A DNA stretch of 64,000 nt, taken from Streptococcus sp. k-402 (GTDB lineage: Bacteria; Bacillota; Bacilli; Lactobacillales; Streptococcaceae). The translations under genes and the position numbers were made by a program. The notes beneath the pieces are model-generated. The model had not been told where the DNA came from. It did not search any database and saw nothing but the letters and a program-made list of their open reading frames with translations. This document shows, in pieces, positions 45,289 to 55,931 of the stretch. How positions within the stretch are numbered: position 1 is the first letter of the stretch; every line of letters begins with the position of its first letter. The DNA is taken from positions 248,375 through 312,374 of the forward strand of contig NZ_VMNB01000004.1 of the NCBI RefSeq assembly GCF_013277515.1, in the 5' to 3' direction.

Positions 45289-45693
45289 CTATATCCTTAC
45301 CTGTCTGTCTTCTGACCGTTGGCCTGTGACAAACATGGTAAAGGTTGCCTTGCAGACATTTCTGCCCTCTTGATTGGTAATATCGACATCCACTACACAG
45401 GTTGTACGACCTTGATGGACACACTCTCCTTTAATGGTCAGCACATCGTCGAGTTTTCCTGCCTTAAGATAGTTGATAGAGGATTGGAGTGTCACCCCAT
45501 CAAGCCCCAGCGAGATAACCACCAAACCACTGATCTGGTCACAAAGGGTAAAGAGATAGCCACCATGGGCATTGCCATAGTAGTTGAGCGATGAGTCCAC
45601 TACTTTTGTCGTTACTACAACGTGACCATCTCTCATTTGTTCAATTTCGTAATTTTCAAAGGCAGATATAGCGTCAAAATGAAAGTCTTTCAT
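45289..45693 (-). CDS. PaaI-family hotdog thioesterase
   Basis: 134 residues from the ATG with AGGAGG seven bases upstream; an in-frame start seven codons earlier has no site. Hotdog fold with NYYGNAHGGYLFTLCDQISGL, the family's catalytic HGG-x-x-x-x-x-x-D region. It hydrolyses small acyl-CoA or aryl-CoA thioesters in the cytoplasm. It lies downstream of galT-galK but has its own start region. Confidence 0.87.
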   Translation of the reverse strand: MKDFHFDAISAFENYEIEQMRDGHVVVTTKVVDSSLNYYGNAHGGYLFTLCDQISGLVVISLGLDGVTLQSSINYLKAGKLDDVLTIKGECVHQGRTTCVVDVDITNQEGRNVCKATFTMFVTGQRSEDRQVRI

Positions 45694-45762
45694 CGTTTCC
45701 TCCTGATATTTCAAACGACACTATGATACTACTTTTTATAGGACTGTGCAAGGAGAAAGCTC

Positions 45763-47244
45763 CTAGTCTGACAAAATTCCGACCTGCTCCACAAAGCGCA
45801 TAAAGGCTGCCTGTCCTTGTTCTGTCTGCTTGTAGACTCCTGCGTCCTCAAGCACACGTGCAAAGATAGCACCAACAGAGTCCTTGACGATTTCAAGGGC
45901 TCTTTCTTTATCCGCTAGATCTGGATGTTGGACTTTGAGTTGGTCTGCCCATTCCTGATGATAATCGGCAACTGTAACAGCTTCTCCTACAAGATAGCTA
46001 GCGACTTGCTCCACTTCTGCTTTCAGACGTGGTGGCAAGATTGCCAAGCCCATGACCTCAATCAAGCCGATATTTTCCTTCTTGATATGTTGAACATCTT
46101 TGTGGGGATGATAGATGCCATCAGGATGTTCTGCAGAAGTCTGATTGTCTCGCAAGACTAAGTCCAACTCAAATTGTCCATCGCGTTTACGAGCAATTGG
46201 TGTGATGGTGTGATGCGGTATCCCGTCTGTTTCTGCCAAAATCTGCACTGCAGGATCTGAATACTGGCGCCATTCCTGCAAAATCTTGTCAGCCAAGTTG
46301 ATCAAATCCTCTTTGGAATCCGAAGTCAAACGCAACACTGACATGGGCCACTTGACAATCCCAGCCTTAACCTGCTCAAAACCTGCAAATCGAAAGGTCT
46401 TTTGCAAGGGAGCCAATTCCATAGGAAATACGTGACGGCCTCCCTGATAGTGATCATGAGTTAGAATAGAGCCCCCCACAATCGGCAAGTCGGCATTAGA
46501 TCCAGCAAAATATCCTGGAAACTGCTCTACGATAGCCAGCAGACGCTCAAAACTCTGACGACTAATGGCCATGGGACGATGCTGGCCATCTAAGAAAATA
46601 CAGTGCTCATTAAAATAAGCATAGGGCGAATACTGGAAGCCCCACTCCTGACCAGCCATTTCAAAGCGGATAATACGGTGATTGCTACGGGCTGGGTGGT
46701 TAACTCGACCATGGTAGCCCTCATTCTCTAGACAAAGCTGACATTGAGGATAATTACTAGCTTGCACCAACTTGGCTGCCGCAATCTCTTTCGGATCCTT
46801 TTCAGGCTTAGAGAGATTGATGGTAATCTCAAGTTCTCCGTAGTCAGATGGAACACGATAAGCAATATTTTTAGCAATGGCCTTGAGTTTTATGTAGTCA
46901 TTTTTCTGACTGAGTTGGTAAAAATCCTCTATCGCTTGCTCAGGAGAGTAGGCATAGGTTGCCCAAAAGTCACGATTGATCTGACTCGGACAAGGGGTCA
47001 CCAAATCCATCAGTTCAGCACCAAGGATTTCACGTGCAGTCTGACTATCCTCAATCGTCTCTAATCGAACGGCTTCCTCAACCAGCTGGTCCTTGAGGTC
47101 AATCAATTTATCCAGATTGGTCTCAACTTCCAAAACACCATCTCCCACTCGTGCCAAGACACGATTGGTCAGGTAGATTCGATCCATTTCCTCAAATGAA
47201 CTTTCAGAAATGACATGTGTTACAAATTTATCTACTAAGGTCAC
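45763..47244 (-). CDS. galT: Galactose-1-phosphate uridylyltransferase
   Basis: 493 residues, Firmicutes-type GalT, starting with GTG (GGAGG eight bases upstream). [33 protein letters not shown] and [10 protein letters not shown] are present. It transfers UMP to galactose-1-phosphate in the Leloir pathway. It follows galK by 18 bases. A second GalT is encoded in the pfbA operon; the two share the same motif blocks. Confidence 0.95.
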   Translation of the reverse strand: MTLVDKFVTHVISESSFEEMDRIYLTNRVLARVGDGVLEVETNLDKLIDLKDQLVEEAVRLETIEDSQTAREILGAELMDLVTPCPSQINRDFWATYAYSPEQAIEDFYQLSQKNDYIKLKAIAKNIAYRVPSDYGELEITINLSKPEKDPKEIAAAKLVQASNYPQCQLCLENEGYHGRVNHPARSNHRIIRFEMAGQEWGFQYSPYAYFNEHCIFLDGQHRPMAISRQSFERLLAIVEQFPGYFAGSNADLPIVGGSILTHDHYQGGRHVFPMELAPLQKTFRFAGFEQVKAGIVKWPMSVLRLTSDSKEDLINLADKILQEWRQYSDPAVQILAETDGIPHHTITPIARKRDGQFELDLVLRDNQTSAEHPDGIYHPHKDVQHIKKENIGLIEVMGLAILPPRLKAEVEQVASYLVGEAVTVADYHQEWADQLKVQHPDLADKERALEIVKDSVGAIFARVLEDAGVYKQTEQGQAAFMRFVEQVGILSD

Positions 47245-47262
47245 TATAGAGCCTCCTTTTGA

Positions 47263-48441
47263 CTAGTCAAGGACGCGAGTGCCACCTGCAACTTCAGCGA
47301 TATAGAAGCTTGGAGCGTATCCAACTACTTCCTCGTAGTGTTTGCCTACAGCTTCCTTAAAGGCATCAACAGCATCTTTTTGCACCAAGGCAATGGCACA
47401 TCCACCAAAACCTGCCCCTGTCATACGAGCACCGAGAACTCCTTCTTGTGCCCAAGCTGTGTGAACAAGAGTATCCAATTCCAAACCAGTTACTTCATAG
47501 TCATGCTCTAGGGAAACGTGTGACGCATTCATCAAACGACCAAATCTTTCCAAATCTCCTGCTTGAAGAGCTGCTTGAGCTTTAAGGGTACGTTGGTTTT
47601 CAATTACAGCATGGCGAGCACGTTTCAAACGATTTTCATCTTTAATCAGATAGCTATATTGGTCAAAGGCCCACTCGTCCAATTCACCCAGGGTCTGAAT
47701 ATCTAAGGCTACTTGCAATTCTTCCACTGCTTTTTCACACTCAGCACGGCGTTCATTGTATTTAGAGTCCGCCAATTCACGGCGTTTGTTAGTGTTCATG
47801 ATAACAACGACATTGTCCTTCAAATCAAGTGGCACCAAGTCGTATTCTAAAGTATTGGTATCTAGGTAAATTGCACGTTGGTCAGCTCCCATACCAATAG
47901 CAAATTGGTCCATAATGCCAGAGTTGACTCCGATAAAGTTATTTTCTGTTTGTTTTCCGATTTTAACCAAATCGAGACGCTCTAATTTTAAATCAAAGAG
48001 ATGCTCTGCCACGACCCCTGTCAAGAGTTCCAAGGATGCTGAAGAAGACAAACCAGCACCATTTGGGATATTCCCATAAACATAAAAATCAAAACCTTTA
48101 TCAATCACGTGCCCAGCTTCTTGCAAGAAATGAAGAACTCCTTTTGGATAATTGGTCCAGTTATGCTCTTTTTCAAACTTGAGGTCAGCTAGAGGCACTT
48201 CGATAATGCCCTTGTCCTCAAAGTTAGCTGAGTAGAAACGCAAGACTTGGTCGTCACGCTTACGAGCTGCACCGTAAGTTCCCAAGGAAATAGCAGCTGG
48301 AAAAACGTGCCCACCGTTGTAGTCTGTGTGCTCACCAATCAAGTTGATACGACCTGGTGAAAAGAAAGTTTGGTCTGCATCTTGACCAAAAACAGCAAGA
48401 AAGTCTTTACGAAGAGCTTCAGCAGTAAGATCTTGTGTCAT
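47263..48441 (-). CDS. galK: Galactokinase
   Basis: 392 residues, a GHMP kinase. The galactose-binding motif is [21 protein letters not shown] near residue 29 (two overlapping parts), the phosphate loop [13 protein letters not shown] near 130 and [13 protein letters not shown] near 345. It phosphorylates galactose at C1. RBS AAAGGAG. First gene of galK-galT, divergent from galR. Confidence 0.96.
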   Translation of the reverse strand: MTQDLTAEALRKDFLAVFGQDADQTFFSPGRINLIGEHTDYNGGHVFPAAISLGTYGAARKRDDQVLRFYSANFEDKGIIEVPLADLKFEKEHNWTNYPKGVLHFLQEAGHVIDKGFDFYVYGNIPNGAGLSSSASLELLTGVVAEHLFDLKLERLDLVKIGKQTENNFIGVNSGIMDQFAIGMGADQRAIYLDTNTLEYDLVPLDLKDNVVVIMNTNKRRELADSKYNERRAECEKAVEELQVALDIQTLGELDEWAFDQYSYLIKDENRLKRARHAVIENQRTLKAQAALQAGDLERFGRLMNASHVSLEHDYEVTGLELDTLVHTAWAQEGVLGARMTGAGFGGCAIALVQKDAVDAFKEAVGKHYEEVVGYAPSFYIAEVAGGTRVLD

Positions 48442-48497
48442 ATGATTTCTCCTTTGACTGTCCGTTAAGTTACCTTAACGTGTAATCGTTTTCTTCT

Positions 48498-48526
48498 ATT
48501 GTATCCAAGGGATTTCCCAAGGTCAA
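48498..48526 (-). promoter_or_regulatory. Promoter of galK-galT
   Basis: TTGACC (48521-48526) and TACAAT (48498-48503) on the minus strand, spacing 17 bases. Confidence 0.75.
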
Positions 48527-48540
48527 TCCTTTTTACTAAA

Positions 48541-48564
48541 ATTTTACTAAACTATCAGTAAAAT
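48541..48564. promoter_or_regulatory. GalR operator candidate
   Basis: ATTTTACT (48541-48548) and AGTAAAAT (48557-48564) form a perfect interrupted palindrome between the divergent galK and galR promoters. TTTTTACTAAA just to the left repeats one arm. Confidence 0.7.
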
Positions 48565-48578
48565 ACAGAAAAATATGA

Positions 48579-49607
<1,029 letters not shown>

Positions 49608-49629
49608 CTCCCACAAATTAAACATGACA

Positions 49630-49669
49630 AAAATCCTAATAGAGAGTCTCAAATCTCCATTAGGATTTT
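49630..49669. terminator. Bidirectional terminator between galR and the dehydrogenase pseudogene
   Basis: AAAATCCTAAT (49630-49640) and ATTAGGATTTT (49659-49669), followed by CTTTTTT. Confidence 0.8.
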
Positions 49670-49674
49670 CTTTT

Positions 49675-50708
49675 TTAATCCATCACAATCATAGACTTAA
49701 TGGTCTTACGTTCATCCATGTCTTTATAAGCTTGATCAATATCTTCTAATTTATAGCTTGAAGTAAAGACACGGCCTGGGTTGATATCGCCATCAAGAAC
49801 GGCTTTTAGTAAAAATTGCTTATCGTAGGTTGTCGCAGAAGCTGCCCCTCCTGCTACAGAGATATTTTGCATAAATGTCGAACCAAGAGCACGATTATTA
49901 TAGTGTGGGACTCCTACAAATCCCATACGCCCTCCATTATGGAGAACACCTAGCGCCTGTTCTATAGCAGCCTCCGTACCAACACACTCAAGTGCTGCGT
50001 CTGCTCCACCATCGAGAATTTCACGCACCTTGGCAATACCTTCTTGACCTCGCTCAGCTACAATAGCTGTCGCACCCGACTCCAGAGCCATCTTTTGGCG
50101 ATCTTCATGACGGCTCATAAGGATAATTTGCGATGCTCCACACATCTTAGCCGCGATGACAGCACATTGACCAACAGCCCCATCACCGATGACCACAACC
50201 TTATCACCTTTTTGAACATTTGCAACACGCGCCGCATGATAGCCTGTCGGCATGACATCTGCAAGAGTCAAGAGGGACTTTAGCATACCTTCTGTGTAGT
50301 CAGAAGGTTGTCCAGGGATTTTAACCAGCGCCCAGTTTGCATAGTGAAAACGAATATATTCCGCCTGAAAATCGCCCCCCAAGTTATTACCAATATGATT
50401 GTCGCAAGAGCCGTCAAAGCCAGCAAGACAGGCATCACACTCACCACATCCATGGGTAAAAGGGACGATGACAAAGTCACCTTGTTTCACCGTCGTAATG
50501 GCTTCCCCAGTTTCTTCGACAATCCCAATCGCTTCGTGTCCACTATTTTTGTGTCCAGCTTTCGTTTCTGGATTACGGTACCTCCATAAATCTGAACCAC
50601 AAACGCGCGAACTACACGAATAATCACATCATCTGCGTCTATAATTTGCGGACGTTCAATGCTAGCAAGTCCAACCTGGCCTGCCTTCGTATATACTGCT
50701 GATTTCAT
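49675..50708 (-). pseudogene. adhC: Zinc-dependent alcohol dehydrogenase broken by a frameshift
   Basis: The first part encodes MKSAVYTKAGQVGLASIERP up to RVVRA. The rest, from KQGDFVIVPFTHGCGECDACL to the end, lies in another frame. The shift maps to about 50600, where the expected RACVCGSDLW (catalytic-zinc cysteine and CGSD) would be encoded. The DNA there reads GCGTTTGTGGTTCAG, about two bases short of a GTG repeat. Downstream the structural-zinc cysteines and the Rossmann motif GDGAVGQ are intact. It belongs to the nmlR-linked adhC of streptococci, involved in aldehyde/formaldehyde detoxification. The break removes the active site, unless it is a sequencing error. Confidence 0.85.
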
Positions 50709-51062
50709 TTAAAATTTTCCTTCCTTATAAAATTTAATTTTGAGATTTAAACGATTTAAAGCTGTCTGTAGCTGAGACAAGCGCTCCTCTAATTTTTTCT
50801 TTTCCTCTTCTAAAATACCAAGTCTTTTCTCTCTCGTTTCATCCCCTTTTTGATAGAGCGACATATAGTCAACTAAACTATCTACAGAGACACCCGCCGA
50901 ACGAAAACACTTAATAAATTCCAGCGCTTCTATATCCTGATCTTGAAAATCACGAATCCCTGTTGCAGTTCGAGTAATCGGTGGCACAAGACCAACCCGT
51001 TCATAATACCGAATCGTATCCGCTGAAATTCCCAACAAATCACTGGCAGATTTAATATTCAT
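50709..51062 (-). CDS. nmlR: MerR-family regulator of aldehyde/nitrosative stress
   Basis: 117 residues. The MerR DNA-binding domain is SASDLLGISADTIRYYERVGLVPP, and a C-terminal dimerisation coiled coil covers about residues 75-110. Cys52 in FIKCFRSAG is the single sensing cysteine known in NmlR/AdhR proteins. It activates the alcohol dehydrogenase gene, which follows directly but is broken here. Its promoter has the MerR-type 19-base spacer. Confidence 0.92.
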   Translation of the reverse strand: MNIKSASDLLGISADTIRYYERVGLVPPITRTATGIRDFQDQDIEALEFIKCFRSAGVSVDSLVDYMSLYQKGDETREKRLGILEEEKKKLEERLSQLQTALNRLNLKIKFYKEGKF

Positions 51063-51120
51063 AGGCTAACCTCCTCTCATTTCATTCACTGAGTTTAAGC
51101 TACTCTAACTCACTTATCTT

Positions 51121-51151
51121 ATTATATAACTTTGAGTTGACTCCAAGTCAA
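51121..51151 (-). promoter_or_regulatory. NmlR-controlled promoter with 19-bp spacer
   Basis: TTGACT (51146-51151) and TATAAT (51121-51126) on the minus strand are 19 bases apart. The spacer holds the dyad CTTTGAGT/ACTCCAAG (51130-51147), the hallmark of MerR-family activation. Confidence 0.88.
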
Positions 51152-51305
51152 GCATTTTGCACCTAATCGAAAAATTTTTATCATTAGCAATCATATATCT
51201 GGAGTTTATACAATGCTCTTCTCTTACCAATTTTTGAAATATTTAAATAATAAAGAAATTACTCTATTCCAAATAAGATAGTACCCAAGTATTTTTCACT
51301 TTTTT

Positions 51306-52196
51306 CTAATGTTGATGCTCATAACTCCGTTCCAAGTCACACACCTTTCGCTTATGGGTTTGGTGAGTTTCTAGGTCAGCATCAATTTCAATGGTAATAT
51401 TTTGAAAACCACAATCTTTTAGGAAAATTCGAATAGACTCTTTACAAGTTTCCATACGTTCCATTTCTTTTAGACAAACATGGACAATGGCATTTTTTTC
51501 CAAAGCATCCATAGTCCAGAGATTAAGCTGATTAAGGCTGGCCACATTGTCCAATCGCTCCAGGCCACTCTTTACTTGCTTGATATCAAGACCTTCTGGC
51601 ACAGCATCCAAGAAAATCTTGAGTGTAGACCAAAAACGTGGAAGGGCTTTTGAAAGAATAAAGAAAGAAATGACAAGGGACAAAAGAGGATCTAGGATAT
51701 ACCAGTCCGTAAATCGAAGAACAATCGCCATCAGGATAACAGCTACCCACCCTAGCGTATCTTCCAGAAAATGCAGACTCAGAATAGACTCATTCTTTGT
51801 CTTTCCCTTACCAACCACCAGACTCGCTAACAGATTGATAGTAATCGCAATAATTCCTAACCAGAGAATCCCCTCATCATTGACTGGTTGCGGATGCAAA
51901 ATCTTCGTGACATTTTCCAAAATGACTAGAACAGAGCCCGTGACGAGAATCACAGCTGTTACCAAGGCTCCTAGCAGGCTAAACCGCTTATAGCCCAAGG
52001 TGTACTGATTGTCTTCTTCACGATTGGAGATTGTTTCTAGAAAAGCTGATATTCCAATTGCAATCGCATCTCCCAAGTCATGCACAGAGTCAGCAAGAAC
52101 AGCGCTAGAACCAAATACTCCACCTGCAATAAACTCAACAATGGCATAAGTCAAATTTAAGAAAAAAGCCACCCAAACAGCATATTTTGCCTTCAT
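51306..52196 (-). CDS. czcD: Zinc/cation efflux protein CzcD
   Basis: 296 residues; the ATG at MKAKYAVW has AAAGGA nine bases upstream, while an ATG three codons earlier is too close. A cation diffusion facilitator with six membrane segments, the zinc-site motifs DSVHDLGD (helix II) and HFLEDTLGW (helix V), and a C-terminal cytoplasmic domain from about residue 205. It exports Zn2+ (and Co2+) in exchange for protons. Divergent from the zinc-responsive activator gene sczA. Confidence 0.93.
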   Translation of the reverse strand: MKAKYAVWVAFFLNLTYAIVEFIAGGVFGSSAVLADSVHDLGDAIAIGISAFLETISNREEDNQYTLGYKRFSLLGALVTAVILVTGSVLVILENVTKILHPQPVNDEGILWLGIIAITINLLASLVVGKGKTKNESILSLHFLEDTLGWVAVILMAIVLRFTDWYILDPLLSLVISFFILSKALPRFWSTLKIFLDAVPEGLDIKQVKSGLERLDNVASLNQLNLWTMDALEKNAIVHVCLKEMERMETCKESIRIFLKDCGFQNITIEIDADLETHQTHKRKVCDLERSYEHQH

Positions 52197-52226
52197 ATTT
52201 CTCATTCCTTTGTTATAATAGATTTA

Positions 52227-52307
52227 TGAACACCTTGTTCATTATCATTATCCACTAAAACTCAAAGAAAGGATAGAAGCAAAACGTCAGCTTTATTCAG
52301 TTCTGAA
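52227..52307. promoter_or_regulatory. SczA-binding motif candidates
   Basis: TGAACACCTTGTTCA (52227-52241) overlaps the czcD promoter region, close to its TATTAT -10. A second, shorter palindrome TTCAGTTCTGAA (52296-52307) lies near sczA. Confidence 0.65.
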
Positions 52308-52328
52308 CAATTTGCCTTAAGTGTCCAT

Positions 52329-52865
52329 ATGACTAACATTGACCGCCGTATCAGCAAAACCAAAAAAGCCATCTATCAAACTTTTATACAACTTTTGAAT
52401 GCTAAGGGCTACGAGGCCACTACTGTTCAGGATATCATTGATCTCGCAGATGTGGGACGATCCACCTTTTACTGTCACTATGAGAGTAAGGAGCTTCTTC
52501 TGGACCAGCTCTGCCGCTACCTCTTCCATCATCTTTTTGAAAGAGAGCAAGCCATTTCAACCGAGGACTACCTCGCCCACCTCTTTCTCCATTTTCATAA
52601 AAACCAAGACCATATCACCAGTCTGCTATTTTCCAAAAATGACTACTTCCTCCGTCAACTCCATAAAGAGCTTGAGCACCACGTCTATCCCATGCTGGCT
52701 GCTGATTTGAAGCAAACTCACCCAAGTCTACCTACTTCTTACCTCCAACATTTTGTCGTAACTAACTTTATCGAAACATTGACCTGGTGGCTCAAAAAAG
52801 GTCAAGATTTCACAGACCAGGAAGTTGTCCAATTTTATCTAGACCTTCTCATTCCTAAAAATTGA
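52329..52865 (+). CDS. sczA: TetR-family zinc-responsive regulator SczA
   Basis: 178 residues. The N-terminal TetR helix-turn-helix is DRRISKTKKAIYQTFIQLLNAKGYEATTVQDIIDLADVGRSTFYCHYESKE, in parts; the ligand domain is rich in histidine (RYLFHHLFERE, HLFLHFHKNQDH), fitting zinc binding. In pneumococcus SczA activates czcD in high zinc and represses it in low zinc. No strong ribosome-binding site is visible. Ends at the hairpin at 52929. Confidence 0.92.
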   Translation: MTNIDRRISKTKKAIYQTFIQLLNAKGYEATTVQDIIDLADVGRSTFYCHYESKELLLDQLCRYLFHHLFEREQAISTEDYLAHLFLHFHKNQDHITSLLFSKNDYFLRQLHKELEHHVYPMLAADLKQTHPSLPTSYLQHFVVTNFIETLTWWLKKGQDFTDQEVVQFYLDLLIPKN

Positions 52866-52928
52866 ATATAGAGTAAAGCTTCAGTTGTCTTATTTCTAGG
52901 TTACTGAGTTTTTTATCTTTTCAACAAC

Positions 52929-52955
52929 AAAAGAGGACCCGCCGATCCTCTTTTT
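52929..52955 (+). terminator. Terminator of sczA
   Basis: AAAAGAGGA and TCCTCTTTT with an eight-base loop and one further T. Confidence 0.75.
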
Positions 52956-53031
52956 CATACTATAAATCCTTGATTTTCAACTCTATCTGTTTTAATCTAA
53001 ATCTCAAAACAGTACTTTTAAACATCTTTTC

Positions 53032-53556
53032 CTAGTTAGGTAAGTCAATATTCTGCTTAGCAGCCTTGCTCCACTGATACCAACCAACTAGACTGTTGAT
53101 GAGATAAATCAGGTATTTCCCTTGAATTTGCAGGCTTTCTCCCCACCAGAGATAGATTGAAAAGACATTGGTAGCTGCCCAGAATATCCACTGTTCACGG
53201 TAAACAGCTGTCATGAGGATTTGCCCTACCCCATTGGTCGCATCGGTGATTGAATCACGATAGGGACGATTGGCACCAATAGACTGATAAATAAAGCCAA
53301 AGGCCAACCACCAAAGAACACTAATGGAAAGATACTTTGTCCAGCCCTTGCCGTCCAGTTTACGTGCAACAAACTCCTGCTTTTCTTTCTTAAACTGTGC
53401 CTGATAAATCCAAACTAGAAGTCCAATCGGTTGCATGACTGTGAAGTAAATTGTCGTCAACACCTCACCATAGAAGCCTTTTTGAAGGGCAAGCACCAGA
53501 TAAATGATGGAATTAATCAAAACAAATAGGTAGTTACTAGCACGACCTTCAGCTTC
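53032..53556 (-). pseudogene. pnuC: pnuC, 5' part lost at the plasmid-derived insertion
   Basis: About 175 C-terminal residues of the nicotinamide mononucleotide/riboside transporter PnuC remain (EAEGRASNYLFVLINS ... LLVWIYQAQF ... REQWIFWAATNVFSIYLWW). The frame meets a stop codon (TGA at 53557-53559) where homology ends, and foreign DNA begins. The N-terminal third, including the start, is missing, so no functional carrier is expected. A NAD-precursor uptake route may thus be lost here. Confidence 0.85.
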
Positions 53557-53592
53557 TCAAAGAGCAGAAAAAAGGTTAGTAAGGCTTGAGAG

Positions 53593-54288
53593 ATGAATCA
53601 TTTTAAAGGCAAACAATTCCAACAAGACGTCATCATTGTCGCTGTTGGTTATTACCTACGTTACAATCTGAGCTATCGTGAAGTTCAGGAATTGCTTTAT
53701 GACCGTGGAATAAATGTTTGTCACACTACGATTTATCGGTGGGTTCAAGAATACAGTAAAATCCTCTATCATCTCTGGAAAAAGAAAAATAAACAGTCCT
53801 TCTATTCGTGGAAAATGGATGAAACCTATATCAAAATTAAGGGGCGTTGTCATTATCTCTATCGAGCGATTGATGCGGACGGTTTAACATTGGATATCTG
53901 GTTACAAAAGAAACGTCGAGCAGACGATAACAGCTATAAGTTAGAAGATACCGCCTATCAAGAAGATAAAGCACGCAAAGCAGAAACCGAAGATAAGCTA
54001 GCTATTGAAGCAATGAAAAACAAGTACACCACGCTATTGCTAGAAAATATGTTGCTAAGTCCGTTTGAAATGCAAGATACAAAAATCATGGCAGGATTGC
54101 AAGTCCATGTTTACCCCCTCTATGACGAACTGAAAGAATTAAGAAGGCTAAATAGTGTTAAAGACCACTTGTCTTATGTTGCCAGCAGACGTGAAGAATA
54201 TTCTAAGCATAATATCGTACGCTACCTCAAAAAAGCCATTGAACAATATCTACCAAAGGTTAAAAGGCAGGACTTAAACCATGAGTGA
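53593..54288 (+). CDS. Chimeric ORF: IS6-family transposase N terminus fused to a Rep_3 plasmid initiator C terminus
   Basis: 231 residues. Residues 1 to about 108 match the start of ISS1/IS1216-like IS6 transposases (MNHFKGKQFQQDVIIVAVGY, zinc-finger-less HTH, then WKMDETYIKIKG with the first catalytic Asp). From about 109 (ADDNSYKLED) the sequence changes to the helical tail of theta-plasmid RepB proteins, with VYPLYDELKELRRLNSVKDH and REEYSKHNIVRYLKKAIEQYL. The remaining DDE residues and the initiator DNA-binding domains are both absent, so neither function survives. The junction at about 53,920 stays in frame. The IS terminal repeat GGTTCTGTTGCAAAG is not present at the left. Confidence 0.85.
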   Translation: MNHFKGKQFQQDVIIVAVGYYLRYNLSYREVQELLYDRGINVCHTTIYRWVQEYSKILYHLWKKKNKQSFYSWKMDETYIKIKGRCHYLYRAIDADGLTLDIWLQKKRRADDNSYKLEDTAYQEDKARKAETEDKLAIEAMKNKYTTLLLENMLLSPFEMQDTKIMAGLQVHVYPLYDELKELRRLNSVKDHLSYVASRREEYSKHNIVRYLKKAIEQYLPKVKRQDLNHE

Positions 54289-54757
54289 AGACTTAAAAAC
54301 GATCAAAGAGCTGGCGGATGAGTTGAGTGTTACAAAACAAAATATTCAATATCACTACCAAAGGTTACCAAAAGAATTACAGCTTAAAAGTTCCAATGGG
54401 TCTAATCTAATAAATTCTAAAGCAGAAAAAATAATTTTAGGTAAAGTAGAAAGTAGTAGCAAATCAAATACCAAAGACCAACAAATAGAAAAACTAACTA
54501 ATTTGTTAGACCAGTAACAACGATTAGCCTTGCAAGATAAAAAGTTGCTAGAAGAATACAAGGCGGAAAATGATAACTTAAAAGCCCTCAAAATGCCCTC
54601 ACAGGAAACAGAATTCAAACACTTAGACAATCAATATAAAGATGAAGTGAACGCTCTTAAAGAGAAGTTGGAAAATTTGCAGGAACAAATCAAAGATCAA
54701 AAAAGGATAGAAGAACAAGAAAAACCAATAAAATGGTGGGGACTATGGCGAAAATAG
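54281..54757 (+). pseudogene. DUF536 plasmid replication-associated gene with an internal stop
   Basis: The reading frame MSEDLKTIKELADELSVTKQ (helix-turn-helix) continues through a TAA at 54515-54517 into QRLALQDKKLLEEYKAEN and a coiled coil ending KWWGLWRK. The stop replaces what was almost certainly a CAA glutamine in LLDQQQRL. DUF536 proteins are typically encoded directly behind repB on lactococcal and lactobacillar theta plasmids, as here (8-base overlap). Confidence 0.8.
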
Positions 54758-54906
54758 ATGATTCAGTTAAAAAGAAAGTTCCAGAATTGCGATTTAAAGG
54801 ATTCACGGATGAATGGGAACAGCGTAAGTTGGGAGACGAAGTTCGAATAGTGATGGGACAGTCTCCTAATTCAGAAAATTATACTGATGATCCTAATGGG
54901 CGCTAA
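54745..54906 (+). pseudogene. hsdS: N-terminal fragment of a type I restriction specificity subunit (HsdS)
   Basis: 53 codons encode MAKIDDSVKKKVPELRFKGF, then TDEWEQRKLGDEVRIVMGQSP and a premature stop after DDPNGR. K-V-P-E-L-R-F-x-G-F-x-x-x-W-E-x-R-K-L is the standard beginning of HsdS in lactic acid bacteria, where plasmid hsdS genes often follow rep genes. The target-recognition domains are missing. Confidence 0.8.
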
Positions 54907-55130
54907 AAATGCGAAGACCTATGAAGACCTATTTTGTATTAGTCAAACAAAAAATCCAAAAGAAATGGTATATGATTATGACCATGAAACAAAGTAAAAT
55001 CAAACCGAGTGATCTGAGGAAGCACCCGATGATCATGAAACGTTATTAAACACAAAAGTCACCCATGTGAGTTCTTGCCAGAAGCTGAAGTTAATCCTTC
55101 AACCTGGAAAACCCGCAGAGGTGACTTTTT
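54907..55130. other. Junk between hsdS fragment and ECF genes, with a terminator hairpin
   Basis: About 220 bases with no convincing gene. AAAAGTCACC (55054-55063) pairs with GGTGACTTTT (55120-55129), enclosing smaller pairs; it acts as terminator for the ECF operon on the minus strand and possibly for both directions. Confidence 0.6.
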
Positions 55131-55931
55131 CTATACATCTCGATTTTTCTGGCAATAATCATTAACCGATAAATATGTCTGTGAATCACCCAGCGACTCC
55201 GCTATGTCCATAATCCGCGGTGGTAGTAATCCCACTCGCTGGACAAGTTCGTGATTGCTGAACAATTCCCGTGGACTGCCGGCGAAGCCAAACTTCCCGT
55301 GTTCCATAACATACACCGACTCAAACTCGGCGGCGACCCAATCCATGTCATGGGTGATGGTCACAACTTGGTGGCCCGAATCAGCCAACTGATGGAAAAT
55401 TGCGGTCAACTTGCGCCGGCTTTCCCAATCAAGCGACATCATCGGCTCATCAAATAAATAAATCGCCGGATCCACTGCCAAAACTGTGGCAACGCTCAAC
55501 AGCTTGCGTTCCGACAATGACAGGTCATATGGACTTTCAGCTGTTTTATCATCCAAGCCAACTCTTTTTAGAGCCGCTAAAGCCCGCCTCGTAATCGTGT
55601 CGTGGTCATCCATGACCTGCGCGACATTCCACTCCACCTCTCGTTGAACGGTCGGGTTGAAAAGCTGATCGTCAGGATTCTGAAAAGTAATCCCAACCTT
55701 CAGTAACTTTTCGACTGGTTTAAGATCATTAAAATTTTCTCCATCGATCTTAATCACACCGGTTTGTGGTGTCAGCAAGCCCGTCAACAATTTGAAGAGC
55801 GTTGATTTGCCGGCACCATTTTGGCCGACAATCGCCACCATCGGATCGGCGAAGTGTTTGTCTTCAACATCCAAGCTAAAGGACCGTTCCGGATAAGTGA
55901 ACGTCAGGTGGCTCAGTTCAATTGTGGACAT
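55131..55931 (-). CDS. ECF transporter ATPase subunit A' (second ATPase)
   Basis: 266 residues. Walker A is GQNGAGKST near residue 36, Walker B AIYLFDEP with the catalytic Glu, H-loop TITHDMD. The signature motif is altered to LSLSERK instead of LSGGQ. It belongs to the energy-coupling-factor ATPases and pairs with the product of the gene just upstream (14-base overlap). GC is clearly above that of the flanking streptococcal genes, pointing to acquisition from a Lactobacillaceae-like donor. Confidence 0.9.
   Translation of the reverse strand: MSTIELSHLTFTYPERSFSLDVEDKHFADPMVAIVGQNGAGKSTLFKLLTGLLTPQTGVIKIDGENFNDLKPVEKLLKVGITFQNPDDQLFNPTVQREVEWNVAQVMDDHDTITRRALAALKRVGLDDKTAESPYDLSLSERKLLSVATVLAVDPAIYLFDEPMMSLDWESRRKLTAIFHQLADSGHQVVTITHDMDWVAAEFESVYVMEHGKFGFAGSPRELFSNHELVQRVGLLPPRIMDIAESLGDSQTYLSVNDYCQKNRDV

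Noticed and set aside
53520..53592. Intact left end of an IS6 element
   Set aside because: The expected terminal repeat GGTTCTGTTGCAAAG is absent, and the transposase is cut after residue 108, so this is not a complete insertion sequence.
54907..55050. Possible coding remnant between hsdS and the ECF operon
   Set aside because: A frame encoding YEDLFCISQTKNPKEMVYD is open for a short distance, but I recognise no family and there is no start or ribosome-binding site.
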